A stretch of DNA of 64,000 bases from Clostridium kluyveri (GCF_001902295.1 NZ_CP018335.1:868001-932000); one strand, 5' to 3'; counted from the first letter of the stretch, positions 1-7,954 are shown. The notes: generated by a model from the sequence alone, not told the origin. Translations and numbers: made by a program.

Positions 1-1
1 T

Positions 2-37
2 ATAAGTACAGGGGATAATTGGTATCAAGTTAAATAA
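2..37 (+). CDS. polA: DNA polymerase I, C-terminal end (partial)
   Basis: The first bases read in one frame as ISTGDNWYQVK followed by TAA. A C-terminus of the form GxNWYxxK is typical of clostridial DNA polymerase I, and polA commonly precedes coaE in these genomes. Only 11 residues are visible, so the call leans on gene order as much as on sequence. The stop lies 23 bases before the likely coaE start, so the two probably share a transcript. Confidence 0.55.
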   Translation: MSTGDNWYQVK

Positions 38-60
38 AATGGCTGAAGGTGGGGAAAAGT

Positions 61-660
61 GTGATTAAGATAGGACTTACTGGAGGAATAGGTAGTGGAA
101 AAAGTACTGTTTCTAATATACTCAGGGAACAGGGTATAGCTGTAATAGATGCGGATATTATAGCTAGGGATGTAATGGAAAAATATATTGTAATAACGGA
201 TAAAATAAAATCTACTTTTGGAGAAAAATTTATTGATGGTTCGGGGAAGTTGAAAAGAAGAGAATTTGGAGATTACATATTTTCAAACAAGGATAAAAAA
301 AATATATATGAGGACATAATAATGCCTTTTATTAAAAAAGAAATATTTGAAAAAATAGATGAACTACATAAAAAAGGAGATGAAATTTGTATAATAGATG
401 GGGCTACTCTTATAGAAAGTGGATTTTATAAGTACACAGATGTAATTATACTTGTATGGGCAAATAAGAAAACTCAAATATTTAGGGTAAAGGAAAGAGA
501 TCAATTGACAGAAAATCAGATAATTGATAGAATAAATTCTCAAATGTCCTTAGAAGAAAAAAAGAAATATGCTGATTTTGTATTGGATAATTCAAATACT
601 TTAGATGAAACAAAAAAACAGTTAAAAGAAATATTGAATAAGATAACTATGAATTTGTAG
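61..660 (+). CDS. coaE: Dephospho-CoA kinase
   Basis: This enzyme phosphorylates the 3'-hydroxyl of dephospho-CoA in the last step of coenzyme A synthesis, in the cytoplasm. The N-terminus IGLTGGIGSGKST is the family P-loop, followed by the DADxIARDV segment that contacts substrate. About 199 residues is the normal length. A GTG at 49 is also open, but the ribosome-binding sequence AGGTGGGG lies at 47-54, which fits the GTG at 61 and leaves none for the GTG at 49. The start at 61 places the P-loop at the expected distance from the N-terminus. Confidence 0.93.
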   Translation: MIKIGLTGGIGSGKSTVSNILREQGIAVIDADIIARDVMEKYIVITDKIKSTFGEKFIDGSGKLKRREFGDYIFSNKDKKNIYEDIIMPFIKKEIFEKIDELHKKGDEICIIDGATLIESGFYKYTDVIILVWANKKTQIFRVKERDQLTENQIIDRINSQMSLEEKKKYADFVLDNSNTLDETKKQLKEILNKITMNL

Positions 661-704
661 GGGGTGGAGTGCCTTAACATGTAATATTTAAGGCATAAAT
701 AACA

Positions 705-1283
705 TTGAAATCTAAAATAAAAATAGTAGCAGTGGTATTAATAATAATAGCAATATTTAGTACACAAAGTATGGTGAGATATTATTTTCCTTTAAAATAT
801 TCGGATTACATAGTGAAGTATTCTAAAGAGTATAGTCTGGATGTTTATTTTGTAATTGCTGTAATTAAGACAGAAAGTAATTTTAAAAGGTATGTAAAAT
901 CAAATAAGAATGCCATAGGTCTCATGCAAATAACTCCAGATACAGCTAAATGGGCAGCAGAAAAAATGAATATAACTGATTTTAATGAAGACATGTTATA
1001 TGATCCAGAATTTAATATTAGAATGGGATGTTGGTATCTAAATGATTTAAAGGCAGAATTTAATAATGATATGAAGCTTGTATTGGCTGCATATAATGGA
1101 GGAAGAGGAAATGTGCAAAAATGGTTAAAGAATTCGGAACATTCCACGGATGGAAAAAATCTTGACTATATACCTTTTCAGGAAACAGATAAATATATTA
1201 AAAGGGTAGAGGTGAATTACAGAATTTACAAATTTTTATACAAGAATACTTTAATGAGTATATTAGCAAATGTATATTATTAA
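705..1283 (+). CDS. Membrane-anchored lytic transglycosylase (SLT domain)
   Basis: This is a peptidoglycan-cleaving lytic transglycosylase of the Slt70 catalytic-domain type, 192 residues. An N-terminal hydrophobic segment (about residues 5-22) anchors or exports it. The SLT domain follows, with the catalytic Glu in the IKTESNF motif (about residue 57), the GLMQITP motif and AAYNGG. The start is a TTG. Its only plausible Shine-Dalgarno (AAGG, 690-693) lies inside a perfect 8-bp hairpin (TGCCTTAA at 670-677 with TTAAGGCA at 688-695), so translation may be weak or regulated. It follows coaE by 44 bases, an arrangement often seen in clostridia. Confidence 0.9.
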   Translation: MKSKIKIVAVVLIIIAIFSTQSMVRYYFPLKYSDYIVKYSKEYSLDVYFVIAVIKTESNFKRYVKSNKNAIGLMQITPDTAKWAAEKMNITDFNEDMLYDPEFNIRMGCWYLNDLKAEFNNDMKLVLAAYNGGRGNVQKWLKNSEHSTDGKNLDYIPFQETDKYIKRVEVNYRIYKFLYKNTLMSILANVYY

Positions 1284-1290
1284 ATTTTAG

Positions 1291-1319
1291 TTGACAGCAT
1301 TATGAAAAGTGATTATAAT
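1291..1319 (+). promoter_or_regulatory. Sigma-A promoter for tRNA-Leu
   Basis: TTGACA at 1291-1296 and TATAAT at 1314-1319 are separated by exactly 17 bases. Both hexamers match the consensus. The tRNA begins 88 bases downstream. Confidence 0.8.
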
Positions 1320-1406
1320 ACTATTGTATGTTAGGTCAGTAAATATTAAGTGTTTTAAGTTATAAAAATTAAATAATACTTTTATTATTTTAATAATATG
1401 AACAAT

Positions 1407-1491
1407 GCGAAGGTGGCGGAATAGGCAGACGCACTACTTTGAGGGGGTAGCGAGTAACATCGTGTGGGTTCAAGTCCCATCCTTCGCACCA
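1407..1491 (+). tRNA. tRNA-Leu (anticodon GAG)
   Basis: An 85-base class II tRNA with acceptor stem GCGAAGG paired to CCTTCGC, a D-arm, an anticodon stem CTACT/GGTAG around the loop TTGAGGG (anticodon GAG), a long variable arm and the T-arm GTGGG-TTCAAGT-CCCAT. The 3' CCA is encoded. It reads CUC and CUU leucine codons. Confidence 0.96.
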
Positions 1492-1523
1492 AAACAAATA
1501 ATTTAAATAATTTCTAATAGTTG

Positions 1524-1552
1524 GAGTAAGGTTTTTAAGCCTGCTCTTTTTT
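1524..1552 (+). terminator. Intrinsic terminator after tRNA-Leu
   Basis: The stem GAGTAAGG (1524-1531) pairs with CCTGCTC (1540-1546) with one bulge and one G-T pair, followed by six T residues. Confidence 0.6.
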
Positions 1553-1632
1553 ATTATATTTTATGAATGATATTTCTACAGCTACCAATACTATTGTTAA
1601 TTGATTTTAAAATAGTATAGGAGGATTATAAC

Positions 1633-2508
1633 ATGAATAATGAATTTTACTTAAACTTTCCTAAAGCTGTTCCAGAACAGACTCAAAATAAACATCCGGG
1701 TATAGAATCCCAAATGAATCCCAAGCCTGTATTTGAAGATCCAAATTACAAAGGCAACAATAGGCTAAAGGATAAGGTCGCATTAATTACAGGAGGAGAC
1801 AGCGGCATAGGAAGGGCAGTTGCTGCAGCTTTTTCAAAGGAAGGGGCTGAGCTGGCAATAATTTATTACGACGAACATGATGATGCCAAATACACAAAAG
1901 AAATTGTTGAAAAGAATGGAAGACAATGTTTGTTATTACCAGGAGATATTTCAGATGATAATTTTTGCAGTACTGCAGTTAAAAATACCATGGATAAGTT
2001 TAATAAGATAGATATATTAGTAAATAATGCTGGAGTACAATTTACCCAAAACAGCATTGAGGACATAACAAATGAACAGCTGGAAAGGACTTTTAAAACT
2101 AATATATTTAGTATGTTTTATCTTACCAGGGCTGTATTACCTCACTTTAATCCGGGAAGCTCCATAATCAATACCACATCTATAACTGCTTATGATGGCA
2201 ATGAGACACTTTTAGATTATTCCTGTACAAAAGGTGCCATAGTATCTTTCACTCGTTCTATGGCTTTATCTTTGATAGGTAGAAACATAAGGGTAAATGC
2301 AGTGGCACCGGGACCCGTATGGACTCCTCTTATTCCATCATCCTTTAGTGCTGAAAAGGTAGGTAAGTTTGGTTCAAATAGTCCCATAAAAAGACCTGCC
2401 CAGCCAGTAGAAATAGCGCCGGCTTATGTATTTCTTGCATCAATGGAATCCTCTTATGTTACAGGTGAAGTTATACATATAAATGGAGGACAATTTATAG
2501 GAGGATAA
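1633..2508 (+). CDS. Short-chain dehydrogenase/reductase (YhdG/YghA-like)
   Basis: A 291-residue NAD(P)-dependent oxidoreductase of the classical SDR superfamily. The first 45 residues are the extension characteristic of the YghA / general-stress-protein-39 subgroup. The nucleotide-binding motif TGGDSGIG sits at residues 53-60, NNAG is in mid-protein, and the catalytic YxxxK appears as YSCTK. The C-terminal substrate loop follows the PGPVWTPL segment. A strong Shine-Dalgarno (AGGAGG) lies 8 bases before the ATG. The substrate cannot be read from sequence; relatives are linked to stress and sporulation. It is monocistronic, ending at a bidirectional terminator shared with cotJC. Confidence 0.9.
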   Translation: MNNEFYLNFPKAVPEQTQNKHPGIESQMNPKPVFEDPNYKGNNRLKDKVALITGGDSGIGRAVAAAFSKEGAELAIIYYDEHDDAKYTKEIVEKNGRQCLLLPGDISDDNFCSTAVKNTMDKFNKIDILVNNAGVQFTQNSIEDITNEQLERTFKTNIFSMFYLTRAVLPHFNPGSSIINTTSITAYDGNETLLDYSCTKGAIVSFTRSMALSLIGRNIRVNAVAPGPVWTPLIPSSFSAEKVGKFGSNSPIKRPAQPVEIAPAYVFLASMESSYVTGEVIHINGGQFIGG

Positions 2509-2513
2509 AAAGC

Positions 2514-2550
2514 TAAGGGTTAAGGAGAAATTATCCATAACCCTTAACTT
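2514..2550. terminator. Bidirectional terminator between SDR gene and cotJC
   Basis: A perfect 9-bp stem, TAAGGGTTA (2514-2522) with TAACCCTTA (2538-2546), extended by GGA/TCC inside the loop. A/T runs on both sides can serve both converging genes. Its core closely resembles the terminator at 4522-4565. Confidence 0.75.
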
Positions 2551-2561
2551 ATTAGTTAGCA

Positions 2562-3134
2562 TTAGAAGCACTTTTTGGTATCCATGAGGTCCTGTACTTG
2601 CACCAAGGCCTCCCCGAAACGTTGAAAGTGAACGATTTCCCTGGCCCATAGAAATTTTAAAACATCTATTATATCAACATCATCTGTTAATTTTATTAGA
2701 TGTTCATAAGTTGTTCTGGCTTTTTGTTCAGCAGCCATATCTTCATGAAGGTCTGTTATAGGATCTCCTGATGCCTGAATATATGCAGCTGTCCACGGAA
2801 CACCATTGGCATCTGTAGGAAAAGTGGCTTTGCCATGCTGGGTATAGTGAGAAGCTAGTCCTGCTTCTTTAAGTTCATCTATAGTGGCATCTTTTAGTAA
2901 CTGGTATACCATTGTAGCTATGATTTCAACATGAGCTAATTCTTCAGTACCTATATCTGTAAGTAATCCTTGGGTTTTACCGGTAGGCATAGTGTAACGT
3001 TGATTCAAGTATCTAATACCGGCACTTAATTCCCCATCGGGACCTCCGTATTGGGCAACCAAATACTTTGCCATTTGAAGATCTTTACACCTAATATTTA
3101 CAGGATGTTGTAATTTTTTTTCATAAATCCACAT
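2562..3134 (-). CDS. cotJC: Spore coat protein CotJC (manganese-catalase family)
   Basis: CotJC is a component of the spore coat whose fold is that of ferritin-like manganese catalases. The protein begins MWIYEKKLQHPVNI as in known CotJC proteins and keeps the GGPDGELSAGIRYL, GTEELAHVE and REIVHFQRFGE segments, which hold the Glu/His metal ligands. An earlier ATG at 3140 is only two bases from the AGGAGG box, while the ATG at 3134 is correctly spaced and gives the family N-terminus (190 residues). It is the last gene of the cotJABC operon, expected to be made in the mother cell. Confidence 0.95.
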   Translation of the reverse strand: MWIYEKKLQHPVNIRCKDLQMAKYLVAQYGGPDGELSAGIRYLNQRYTMPTGKTQGLLTDIGTEELAHVEIIATMVYQLLKDATIDELKEAGLASHYTQHGKATFPTDANGVPWTAAYIQASGDPITDLHEDMAAEQKARTTYEHLIKLTDDVDIIDVLKFLWAREIVHFQRFGEALVQVQDLMDTKKCF

Positions 3135-3146
3135 ATACATTACCTC

Positions 3147-3401
3147 CTACATGTCAGATTCCCAAGGCCAGGGTTCATTTACCCATGTCCAGGGGTACTG
3201 ACTTTGGGAGAAGCCAAAATTAAATAGAGCACCGAAGTTTAGTTCATATTCTCTTATAAGTTTCATAAGCTGTTTTGAGAATGTGTTGAAGTCTGATAAT
3301 GCTTTTTTGTTATCGGGAAAGTTATCTAAAAATATACTTAAATCTAGTGTAGCAAATTCTAATTGACGAATTTTATTCAGTAAATTTTCGCGGTTATCCA
3401 T
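3147..3401 (-). CDS. cotJB: Spore coat protein CotJB
   Basis: A small acidic coat-associated protein (84 residues), the middle gene of cotJABC. The start is ATG at 3401 (MDNRENLL), preceded by AGGAGG with 9 bases spacing; the open frame runs further upstream but lacks a start signal there. The LRExEF-like helical N-terminus and the aromatic C-terminus (YPWTWVNEPWPWE) are typical of CotJB. Its start lies two bases after the cotJA stop, so translation is probably coupled. Confidence 0.92.
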   Translation of the reverse strand: MDNRENLLNKIRQLEFATLDLSIFLDNFPDNKKALSDFNTFSKQLMKLIREYELNFGALFNFGFSQSQYPWTWVNEPWPWESDM

Positions 3402-3403
3402 AT

Positions 3404-3616
3404 TTATTTTCCTCCTACACAATCTTCATTTTCAGGGTAAGGCATAACAAGGTTCGGGAATATAGTACCTTTTTTTAATGCAATATTTAAAGGAAGTAGG
3501 CCTATATAAGGCTGCATAGGAACATATGCTCTTGCAAGCCTTCTACCTGAAGAAGGAGGAAGATTAGAATTACGCATAAACTGGGGATTTACATAGGGAA
3601 TAAATCTTGAATACAA
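3404..3616 (-). CDS. cotJA: Spore coat associated protein CotJA
   Basis: First gene of the cotJABC operon, required in Bacillus for assembly of CotJC into the coat. The protein is proline-rich with the family motif LARAYVPMQPYIG. A GTG at 3625 opens the frame, but GAGGTG lies six bases before a TTG at 3616, which makes the TTG the likelier start (70 residues). The upstream region has AT-rich candidates for a mother-cell sigma factor promoter (GAATATAT and ATATAC about 15 bases apart), too weak to call. Confidence 0.88.
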   Translation of the reverse strand: MYSRFIPYVNPQFMRNSNLPPSSGRRLARAYVPMQPYIGLLPLNIALKKGTIFPNLVMPYPENEDCVGGK

Positions 3617-3625
3617 TATTTTCAC

Positions 3626-4007
3626 CTCGTATATTCTCTCTACAATGATAATATATTCAAAGCTGTAAATTGTGTTAACGTAAATTATTTCAAAGATATA
3701 TCTTGAAAAATTTATTAATATAGAGGTTTTAAATATATTGGTTTAATGATATAATCATGTTAAATGATATATTATAATGACTAATTTAATAAATAAGTTT
3801 GTGTAAACTCCTATAAATGTTTTTCACTATATAATTTGTGTACCCTCCAATTTATATATTTATTATTTACCAGGAGTTTACATAAATCTTTCTATATATT
3901 ATACGATTAAGTAAGTCATATGGCTTCAAATAAAATATATTTTATTTGAAGTTTTTTTTGTATAAATTTATTAATGAGGATACATAATAATTTTGGAGGT
4001 GTTTTTT
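3626..4007. other. 382-bp intergenic region with inverted repeat and + strand terminator
   Basis: No gene is seen. An 11-bp perfect inverted repeat, TGTAAACTCCT (3802-3812) and AGGAGTTTACA (3872-3882), encloses 59 bases. An intrinsic terminator on the + strand follows at 3924-3959. The rest is AT-rich and must hold the divergent promoters of cotJABC and the CotF-like gene. A small RNA ending at 3959 is possible. Confidence 0.5.
3924..3959 (+). terminator. Intrinsic terminator without an upstream gene
   Basis: A near-perfect stem, CTTCAAATAAAA (3924-3935) with TTTTATTTGAAG (3940-3951), is followed by eight T residues on the + strand. The nearest upstream + strand gene ends at 2508 and already has its own terminator. 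Confidence 0.7.
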
Positions 4008-4493
4008 ATGTCAATGAATTTAGCTAATGCAGTAAGTTTAAGTAATAAGGAAAGATCATTATTAGAAGATCAGAAAAGTCATGAAGCTATGTGTATACAG
4101 AAGTATACCAATTATGCTAATCAGGCAAGGGATTCACAGTTAAAACAGTTGTTTTTAAATAATGCTTCAATAGAGCAAGAACATTTAAACAGTATTAATA
4201 CCATTTTACAAGGGCAGGTGCCTGATATAAATAATAAACAAAATACAAACAATATAAATTCAAATATGAATAGTTCTTCTTCATCTGCAGGAAGCCAAGT
4301 TTCTGATGCGGATATGTGCAAGGATATGCTTATGACAGAAAAGTATATTTCGGGTACATATGATACTTCCATATTTGAATTTAAAGATACAAATGTCCGG
4401 GATGTACTAAATCACATACAAAAGGAAGAACAACAACATGGAGAATCTATTTACAAATATATGGAAAGCAAAGGGTTATATAGTATTCAGTAA
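4008..4493 (+). CDS. Spore coat protein, CotF family
   Basis: A 161-residue protein with the CotF (ferritin-like four-helix) fold. It has two helical halves, SLSNKERSLLEDQKSHEAMC... and SDADMCKDMLMTEKYISGTYDT..., joined by an Asn/Ser-rich linker at about residues 77-98. The paired Glu-rich helices match CotF proteins, which are spore coat components. The start is ATG 4008, with GGAGGTG six bases upstream; an in-frame TTG at 3993 has no such signal. The gene stands alone between two terminators, close to cotJ. Confidence 0.88.
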   Translation: MSMNLANAVSLSNKERSLLEDQKSHEAMCIQKYTNYANQARDSQLKQLFLNNASIEQEHLNSINTILQGQVPDINNKQNTNNINSNMNSSSSSAGSQVSDADMCKDMLMTEKYISGTYDTSIFEFKDTNVRDVLNHIQKEEQQHGESIYKYMESKGLYSIQ

Positions 4494-4521
4494 AAAGTGT
4501 TTAGGTTTAAAGTGGTGATTT

Positions 4522-4565
4522 AATCAAGGGTTACGGGAATGTATTCCATAACCCTTGATTTTTTA
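4522..4565. terminator. Bidirectional terminator
   Basis: A perfect 12-bp stem, AATCAAGGGTTA (4522-4533) with TAACCCTTGATT (4549-4560), is followed by T residues on +, with an A-rich stretch mirrored for the opposite strand. It separates the converging CotF-like and LRAT-like genes. Confidence 0.8.
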
Positions 4566-5354
4566 TTGTAGATTTATACCAAGGGATGTAAGTATTTTTA
4601 TTTCAACCATTTCTTTTTCAGATAAATTTTCTAGTTGAGGAGATTCTGAATTGTTTGTTTTACACCATATAACAAAATGCTCACAATTATTTTGTAGTAA
4701 ATTATAACTTCTTTCTCCCAATCTTGTTCTTGCCCTTTTTACAGTTTCTTGAGGGTTAAACGGCACAGTGTTTTCTATATTTAAAATAAAGTAATTACCT
4801 TTCTTAAAATAAGGTTCCATATCTGTTTCCTGTATTTTAGCGTCTGCGGCATTACCTGTACTGCTGCAGTAATGAATGACTTTGTTATTACCTATATATA
4901 TTCCCATATGATCGTACTGGTACTCCATAAATTTACCAGTAGTTCCTACTATATCTCCATATTTAGGTTCTCCTATAGATTTAGATACTTTAGTTTGTGT
5001 ATGCTTTTTTACTTTAAAATATAATATGTTGTTTTGGTTCATTTCAATAGAAATGGTGCTGTTTTCATGAAATCCATCTATAGGGGGATTTATCATAAGA
5101 GTTTTACCATCAAAGCTTAAAAATACATAGGCATAAATATTATTATTATTTTCATCTTTTATGGAAATATTTTTTATAGTACTAGAGTTTAACTTATCTT
5201 TATTATCTAGGGGAATTTGAATTTGACTGTATTTATAAATATAGGTTATTTGATTTTTAAATATGTAATTTTTATATATTAAAATTGAAAGTAAAAATAT
5301 AACTATAACTATAGTCAATAACCCTATTAGTTTTATAAAAAAATGTTTGTTCAT
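4563..5354 (-). CDS. Membrane-anchored LRAT-domain (NlpC/P60-superfamily) protein
   Basis: A 263-residue protein with one N-terminal membrane helix (about 7-29), a beta-rich middle, and a C-terminal LRAT-like domain. The catalytic set can be seen: His in YDHMGIYIG (residue 149), a second His at about 161, and Cys in NNCEHF (Cys224). LRAT-fold enzymes are thiol acyltransferases or hydrolases acting on lipids or peptides. The substrate of bacterial forms like this one is generally unknown. The active domain would face the outside of the cell. A relic gene (DUF4491) lies just upstream. Confidence 0.85.
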   Translation of the reverse strand: MNKHFFIKLIGLLTIVIVIFLLSILIYKNYIFKNQITYIYKYSQIQIPLDNKDKLNSSTIKNISIKDENNNNIYAYVFLSFDGKTLMINPPIDGFHENSTISIEMNQNNILYFKVKKHTQTKVSKSIGEPKYGDIVGTTGKFMEYQYDHMGIYIGNNKVIHYCSSTGNAADAKIQETDMEPYFKKGNYFILNIENTVPFNPQETVKRARTRLGERSYNLLQNNCEHFVIWCKTNNSESPQLENLSEKEMVEIKILTSLGINLQ

Positions 5355-5394
5355 GCTTAACCTCTGTTCTTTTAAAATATATATTAATTATTTT

Positions 5395-5556
5395 TTTAGG
5401 AAACCAACCTTTTTCTAATCTTTTTTTGTTTGAATAGCTCTAATATTCCCCAAAGGAAAGTGAATCCTAATATTCGCCCTTTATTACAGCAACATGACCA
5501 ATACCTGTTAAAAGTAATACAAATAAGCCTATAATAAATCCATAGTAATTAAACAT
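5395..5556 (-). pseudogene. DUF4491 membrane protein relic
   Basis: An ATG at 5556 with a GAGGGGG signal starts a 29-residue frame (MFNYYGFIIGLFVLLL..., ending VIKGEY then TAG). After the stop, another frame continues ILGFTFLWGILELFKQ, and a further shift gives KKRLEKGWFPKK. From memory of the family, DUF4491 proteins start with a hydrophobic helix ending VIKxEY and end LWxIxELFxQ, KRVEKGWFP, with about 40 residues between. Here that middle is missing and the frame is broken at least twice. It is probably dead. The remnant ends close to the LRAT-like gene start. Confidence 0.6.
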
Positions 5557-5617
5557 TTAATACCCCCTCGAAATTTATATGATATAATGACTTTATATGT
5601 ACAAGTACTGTAAAATT

Positions 5618-5810
5618 TTATCCGAACATGGTAATTAGCTAATACTCCCACCTTATTCAAAGTGGGAGGTTTGAGTACTTGGATAAGTTTTTCCCCTAAA
5701 AGATAACGTATTCTAAGTGCTAAAGACACTAAGAATACTGTTAATAAGGTTTAGATGGAGAAAAGCATTTTTTATAAGCAAACTCCACTTAAATCTAAGA
5801 GTCACTTGAT
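5618..5810 (+). repeat. Structured repeat element, copy A (long form)
   Basis: A 193-bp copy. It begins TTATCCG, closes its first stem with GGATAA, contains the hairpin CTCCCAC/GTGGGAG, the extra hairpin cassette near 5690-5745, then the last hairpin GGTTTAGATGGAG with CTCCACTTAAATC, and ends CACTTGAT. The right end overlaps the 3' end of the gene at 5795-6373 and provides that gene's last four residues and stop codon. A 66-codon open frame on the minus strand here is only the element itself. Confidence 0.8.
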
Positions 5811-6373
5811 GGTATAAATATCTTCACCTTATTTTCTATAAATTTTTCTTCACTATATTGAATGTATATATTAGCATAAATATCATTTACGGCAGATGAT
5901 ATTATATTATTACCTTTTAATTTTGTTATTTTATATCTAGCTATTTTTTCGTATTTTGGACTTTCTTTTTTAGTAGATATTACTTCTAAGGAGTTTTTTT
6001 CAAAATCTATAAGATTAGGTTTTTTGGCAGTTCCTACATTTACAGTATATATTTTGATATTATTATTTATTTTTTGTTTTATATAATTCTGATTAGAAGT
6101 TGAAATTGGAGATAAATTTTTAGTTTCAGTAATTTTATCTGCAATACCTACTTCTTTAGGAAATATAAGCCATATTAAAAATGGAAGAACAACTAATAAA
6201 AATATACACAGTATGCACATTATAATTATATTTACAAACATTCTTTTTATCCAATATTCTAATAGCTGTTTTTCATTAAATTTTTTATTTTTTAATTTTT
6301 TGCTTTGCCTTTTAAATAATAATGTGCCTAATAAAATACTTAATATTGCCGATGAATATAAAAAGAAAAGCAT
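5795..6373 (-). CDS. Small membrane protein of unknown function
   Basis: I do not recognise this 192-residue protein. It has a hydrophobic N-terminal helix (about 2-20), a second strong helix pair around 45-75, and a lysine-rich soluble C-terminal part. The start ATG at 6373 has GGGGG upstream. Its last codons (S-S-D-S-stop) are encoded by repeat copy A, so the original C-terminus may have been replaced. The gene is flanked on both sides by direct copies of the same repeat. Confidence 0.65.
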   Translation of the reverse strand: MLFFLYSSAILSILLGTLLFKRQSKKLKNKKFNEKQLLEYWIKRMFVNIIIMCILCIFLLVVLPFLIWLIFPKEVGIADKITETKNLSPISTSNQNYIKQKINNNIKIYTVNVGTAKKPNLIDFEKNSLEVISTKKESPKYEKIARYKITKLKGNNIISSAVNDIYANIYIQYSEEKFIENKVKIFIPSSDS

Positions 6374-6397
6374 AATTTACCCCCTTTAAAGTACACT

Positions 6398-6547
6398 TTA
6401 TCCGAACGCGGCAATTAGCTAATACTCCCATTTTCTTCAAGGTGGGAAATAGGCACTGCCGGGCACCTGGATAAGTTCTTCTAAGGTTCAGGTGGAGATA
6501 AGCATTTTTCTATAGCAAACTCCACCTGAACCTAAGAATCACTTTAT
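6398..6547 (+). repeat. Structured repeat element, copy B (short form)
   Basis: A 150-bp copy. It starts TTATCCG, has the closing GGATAA, and has a perfect 13-bp final hairpin, GGTTCAGGTGGAG (6485-6497) with CTCCACCTGAACC (6520-6532). Its right end, AGAATCACTT, diverges after that. It lacks the extra hairpin cassette of copies A and D. The leader of the DUF2953 gene lies downstream (start 6684). Confidence 0.8.
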
Positions 6548-6683
6548 ATAAAGTTTAGCAGAAACTGCATTAAAAATATATATAGTTGAGTATTTTTTAA
6601 GGTATTAATATATAAACTGACTTGGGTCTAAATCAAAGAACAGTAAAAATTTGAAATTACATTAAATAGGAGGTGTATTTGGT

Positions 6684-7376
6684 TTGATTTTTTTAAAAAT
6701 AATAGGAATTATAGTACTATTCATTGTAATTTTTTTTATGGTCATAATATTAAATGACATAAAATATAAAATTGAATTAACCTATAGGCAGTGTAAAATT
6801 AACTATGACGTGAGGATGAGTTTGTTTTTAAGTGTTATATCTATAGTAGCAAAAGGCACTAATGAAGACATAGAAGTTTTTGTAAAAATATTATTTTTTA
6901 AAAAGAAATTAAAAACAGACTTTAAACAGCATAGACAAAATAAGATTAGGATAGAAGGTGATATAGAGGGTACATCTTTTCACATAGTAAACACAATTGA
7001 GATGATTAGCAGACATAAAGAGTATTTAGGCAAATTTATCTCTATAATTAAACCTAAGTACATAAAAATAGAAGGAGTCTATGGATTTGAGGATCCTTAC
7101 ATAACAGGAATACTAAGTGGATTTATAGGAGCTATTTTTTTACTTTTACCTGCACACTCTATCAAATTAAATCCTGATTTTTTTAATAAGGTTTTTGATT
7201 TAGAAGTAAAAGTTGAGGGAAAAACGAGAATTATATTTTTAATTGGTATTACACTTAGATTCCTTATATGTAATGCATATGAAAATATTATGACTAAATT
7301 AAAAGCTAAATTTAAAAAGAGATCAAAAATGGGAAAAATTAAATTCAAAAGTTCAGATGAGATGAAGTTTGATTAG
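6684..7376 (+). CDS. DUF2953 domain protein (YtfI-like)
   Basis: A 230-residue protein with an N-terminal membrane helix (about 4-25), a soluble middle rich in charged residues, and a further hydrophobic stretch near 140-160. The pattern matches DUF2953 proteins, which in Bacillus sit beside ytfJ. The start is TTG, nine bases after AGGAGGTG. The following gene is the YtfJ homologue, 92 bases downstream, so they probably form one sporulation-related unit. Function is otherwise unknown. Confidence 0.75.
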   Translation: MIFLKIIGIIVLFIVIFFMVIILNDIKYKIELTYRQCKINYDVRMSLFLSVISIVAKGTNEDIEVFVKILFFKKKLKTDFKQHRQNKIRIEGDIEGTSFHIVNTIEMISRHKEYLGKFISIIKPKYIKIEGVYGFEDPYITGILSGFIGAIFLLLPAHSIKLNPDFFNKVFDLEVKVEGKTRIIFLIGITLRFLICNAYENIMTKLKAKFKKRSKMGKIKFKSSDEMKFD

Positions 7377-7468
7377 AGTTTACAATAATAAAAAATATAT
7401 ATTTTAAGTTTGTATGTATTTGACTATAATAATTAATAATAAGATAAATTAATGAAGGAGAGGTAATT

Positions 7469-7822
7469 GTGGTGGATATCAAGGAAAATACAGAAGTACT
7501 ATTTTCAAAATTGGAGAATTTTTTTAAAACAGAGACTGTTGTAGGTAAGCCTATAAATGTAGAGGGTATTATTTTGGTGCCCTTTATAACTGTAACATTT
7601 GGATGTGGAACTGGAGGAGGAGAAGGTTCTGATTCTGGAAATAAGCAAGAGGGGGGAGGTTTAGGTCTTGGTGCAGGTGCAAAGATAACTCCAGATGCCG
7701 TACTTGTAATAAAAGATGACACAGTTAAAATGCTCCCTATAAAAAGTAAGGCTAATATTGACAAGCTTGTAGAATTAGTGCCCGAAATAATTAAGAAAAT
7801 AAAGAAAAAAGAAGATAAGTAA
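7469..7822 (+). CDS. ytfJ: Sporulation protein YtfJ (GerW family)
   Basis: A 117-residue protein with the YtfJ/GerW layout: N-terminal helix, V(V)GKPI and IILVPFITVTFGCGTGGGEG, a glycine-rich loop, GLGAGAKITPDAVLVIKD, and a C-terminal lysine-rich helix. In Bacillus, GerW is needed for normal germination with some nutrients. Start codon is GTG at 7469, with GGAGAGG upstream. It lies downstream of a DUF2953 gene, as in other Firmicutes. Confidence 0.9.
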   Translation: MVDIKENTEVLFSKLENFFKTETVVGKPINVEGIILVPFITVTFGCGTGGGEGSDSGNKQEGGGLGLGAGAKITPDAVLVIKDDTVKMLPIKSKANIDKLVELVPEIIKKIKKKEDK

Positions 7823-7954
7823 AATATTTTTTTAATATCAGGTTATTCTAAGGTTCATATAAAATTAGCATTAATAATCGGTAGTTAGGAGTTATTCAAT
7901 ATATAAATTATGTGCTTGTTCTATTAGGTTGAATGGAATGGGTCCCTTTTATAA

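Noticed and set aside
5529..5729. 66-codon minus-strand frame
   Set aside because: It lies mostly inside repeat copy A and the relic upstream of it, and its counterparts in other copies are not open.
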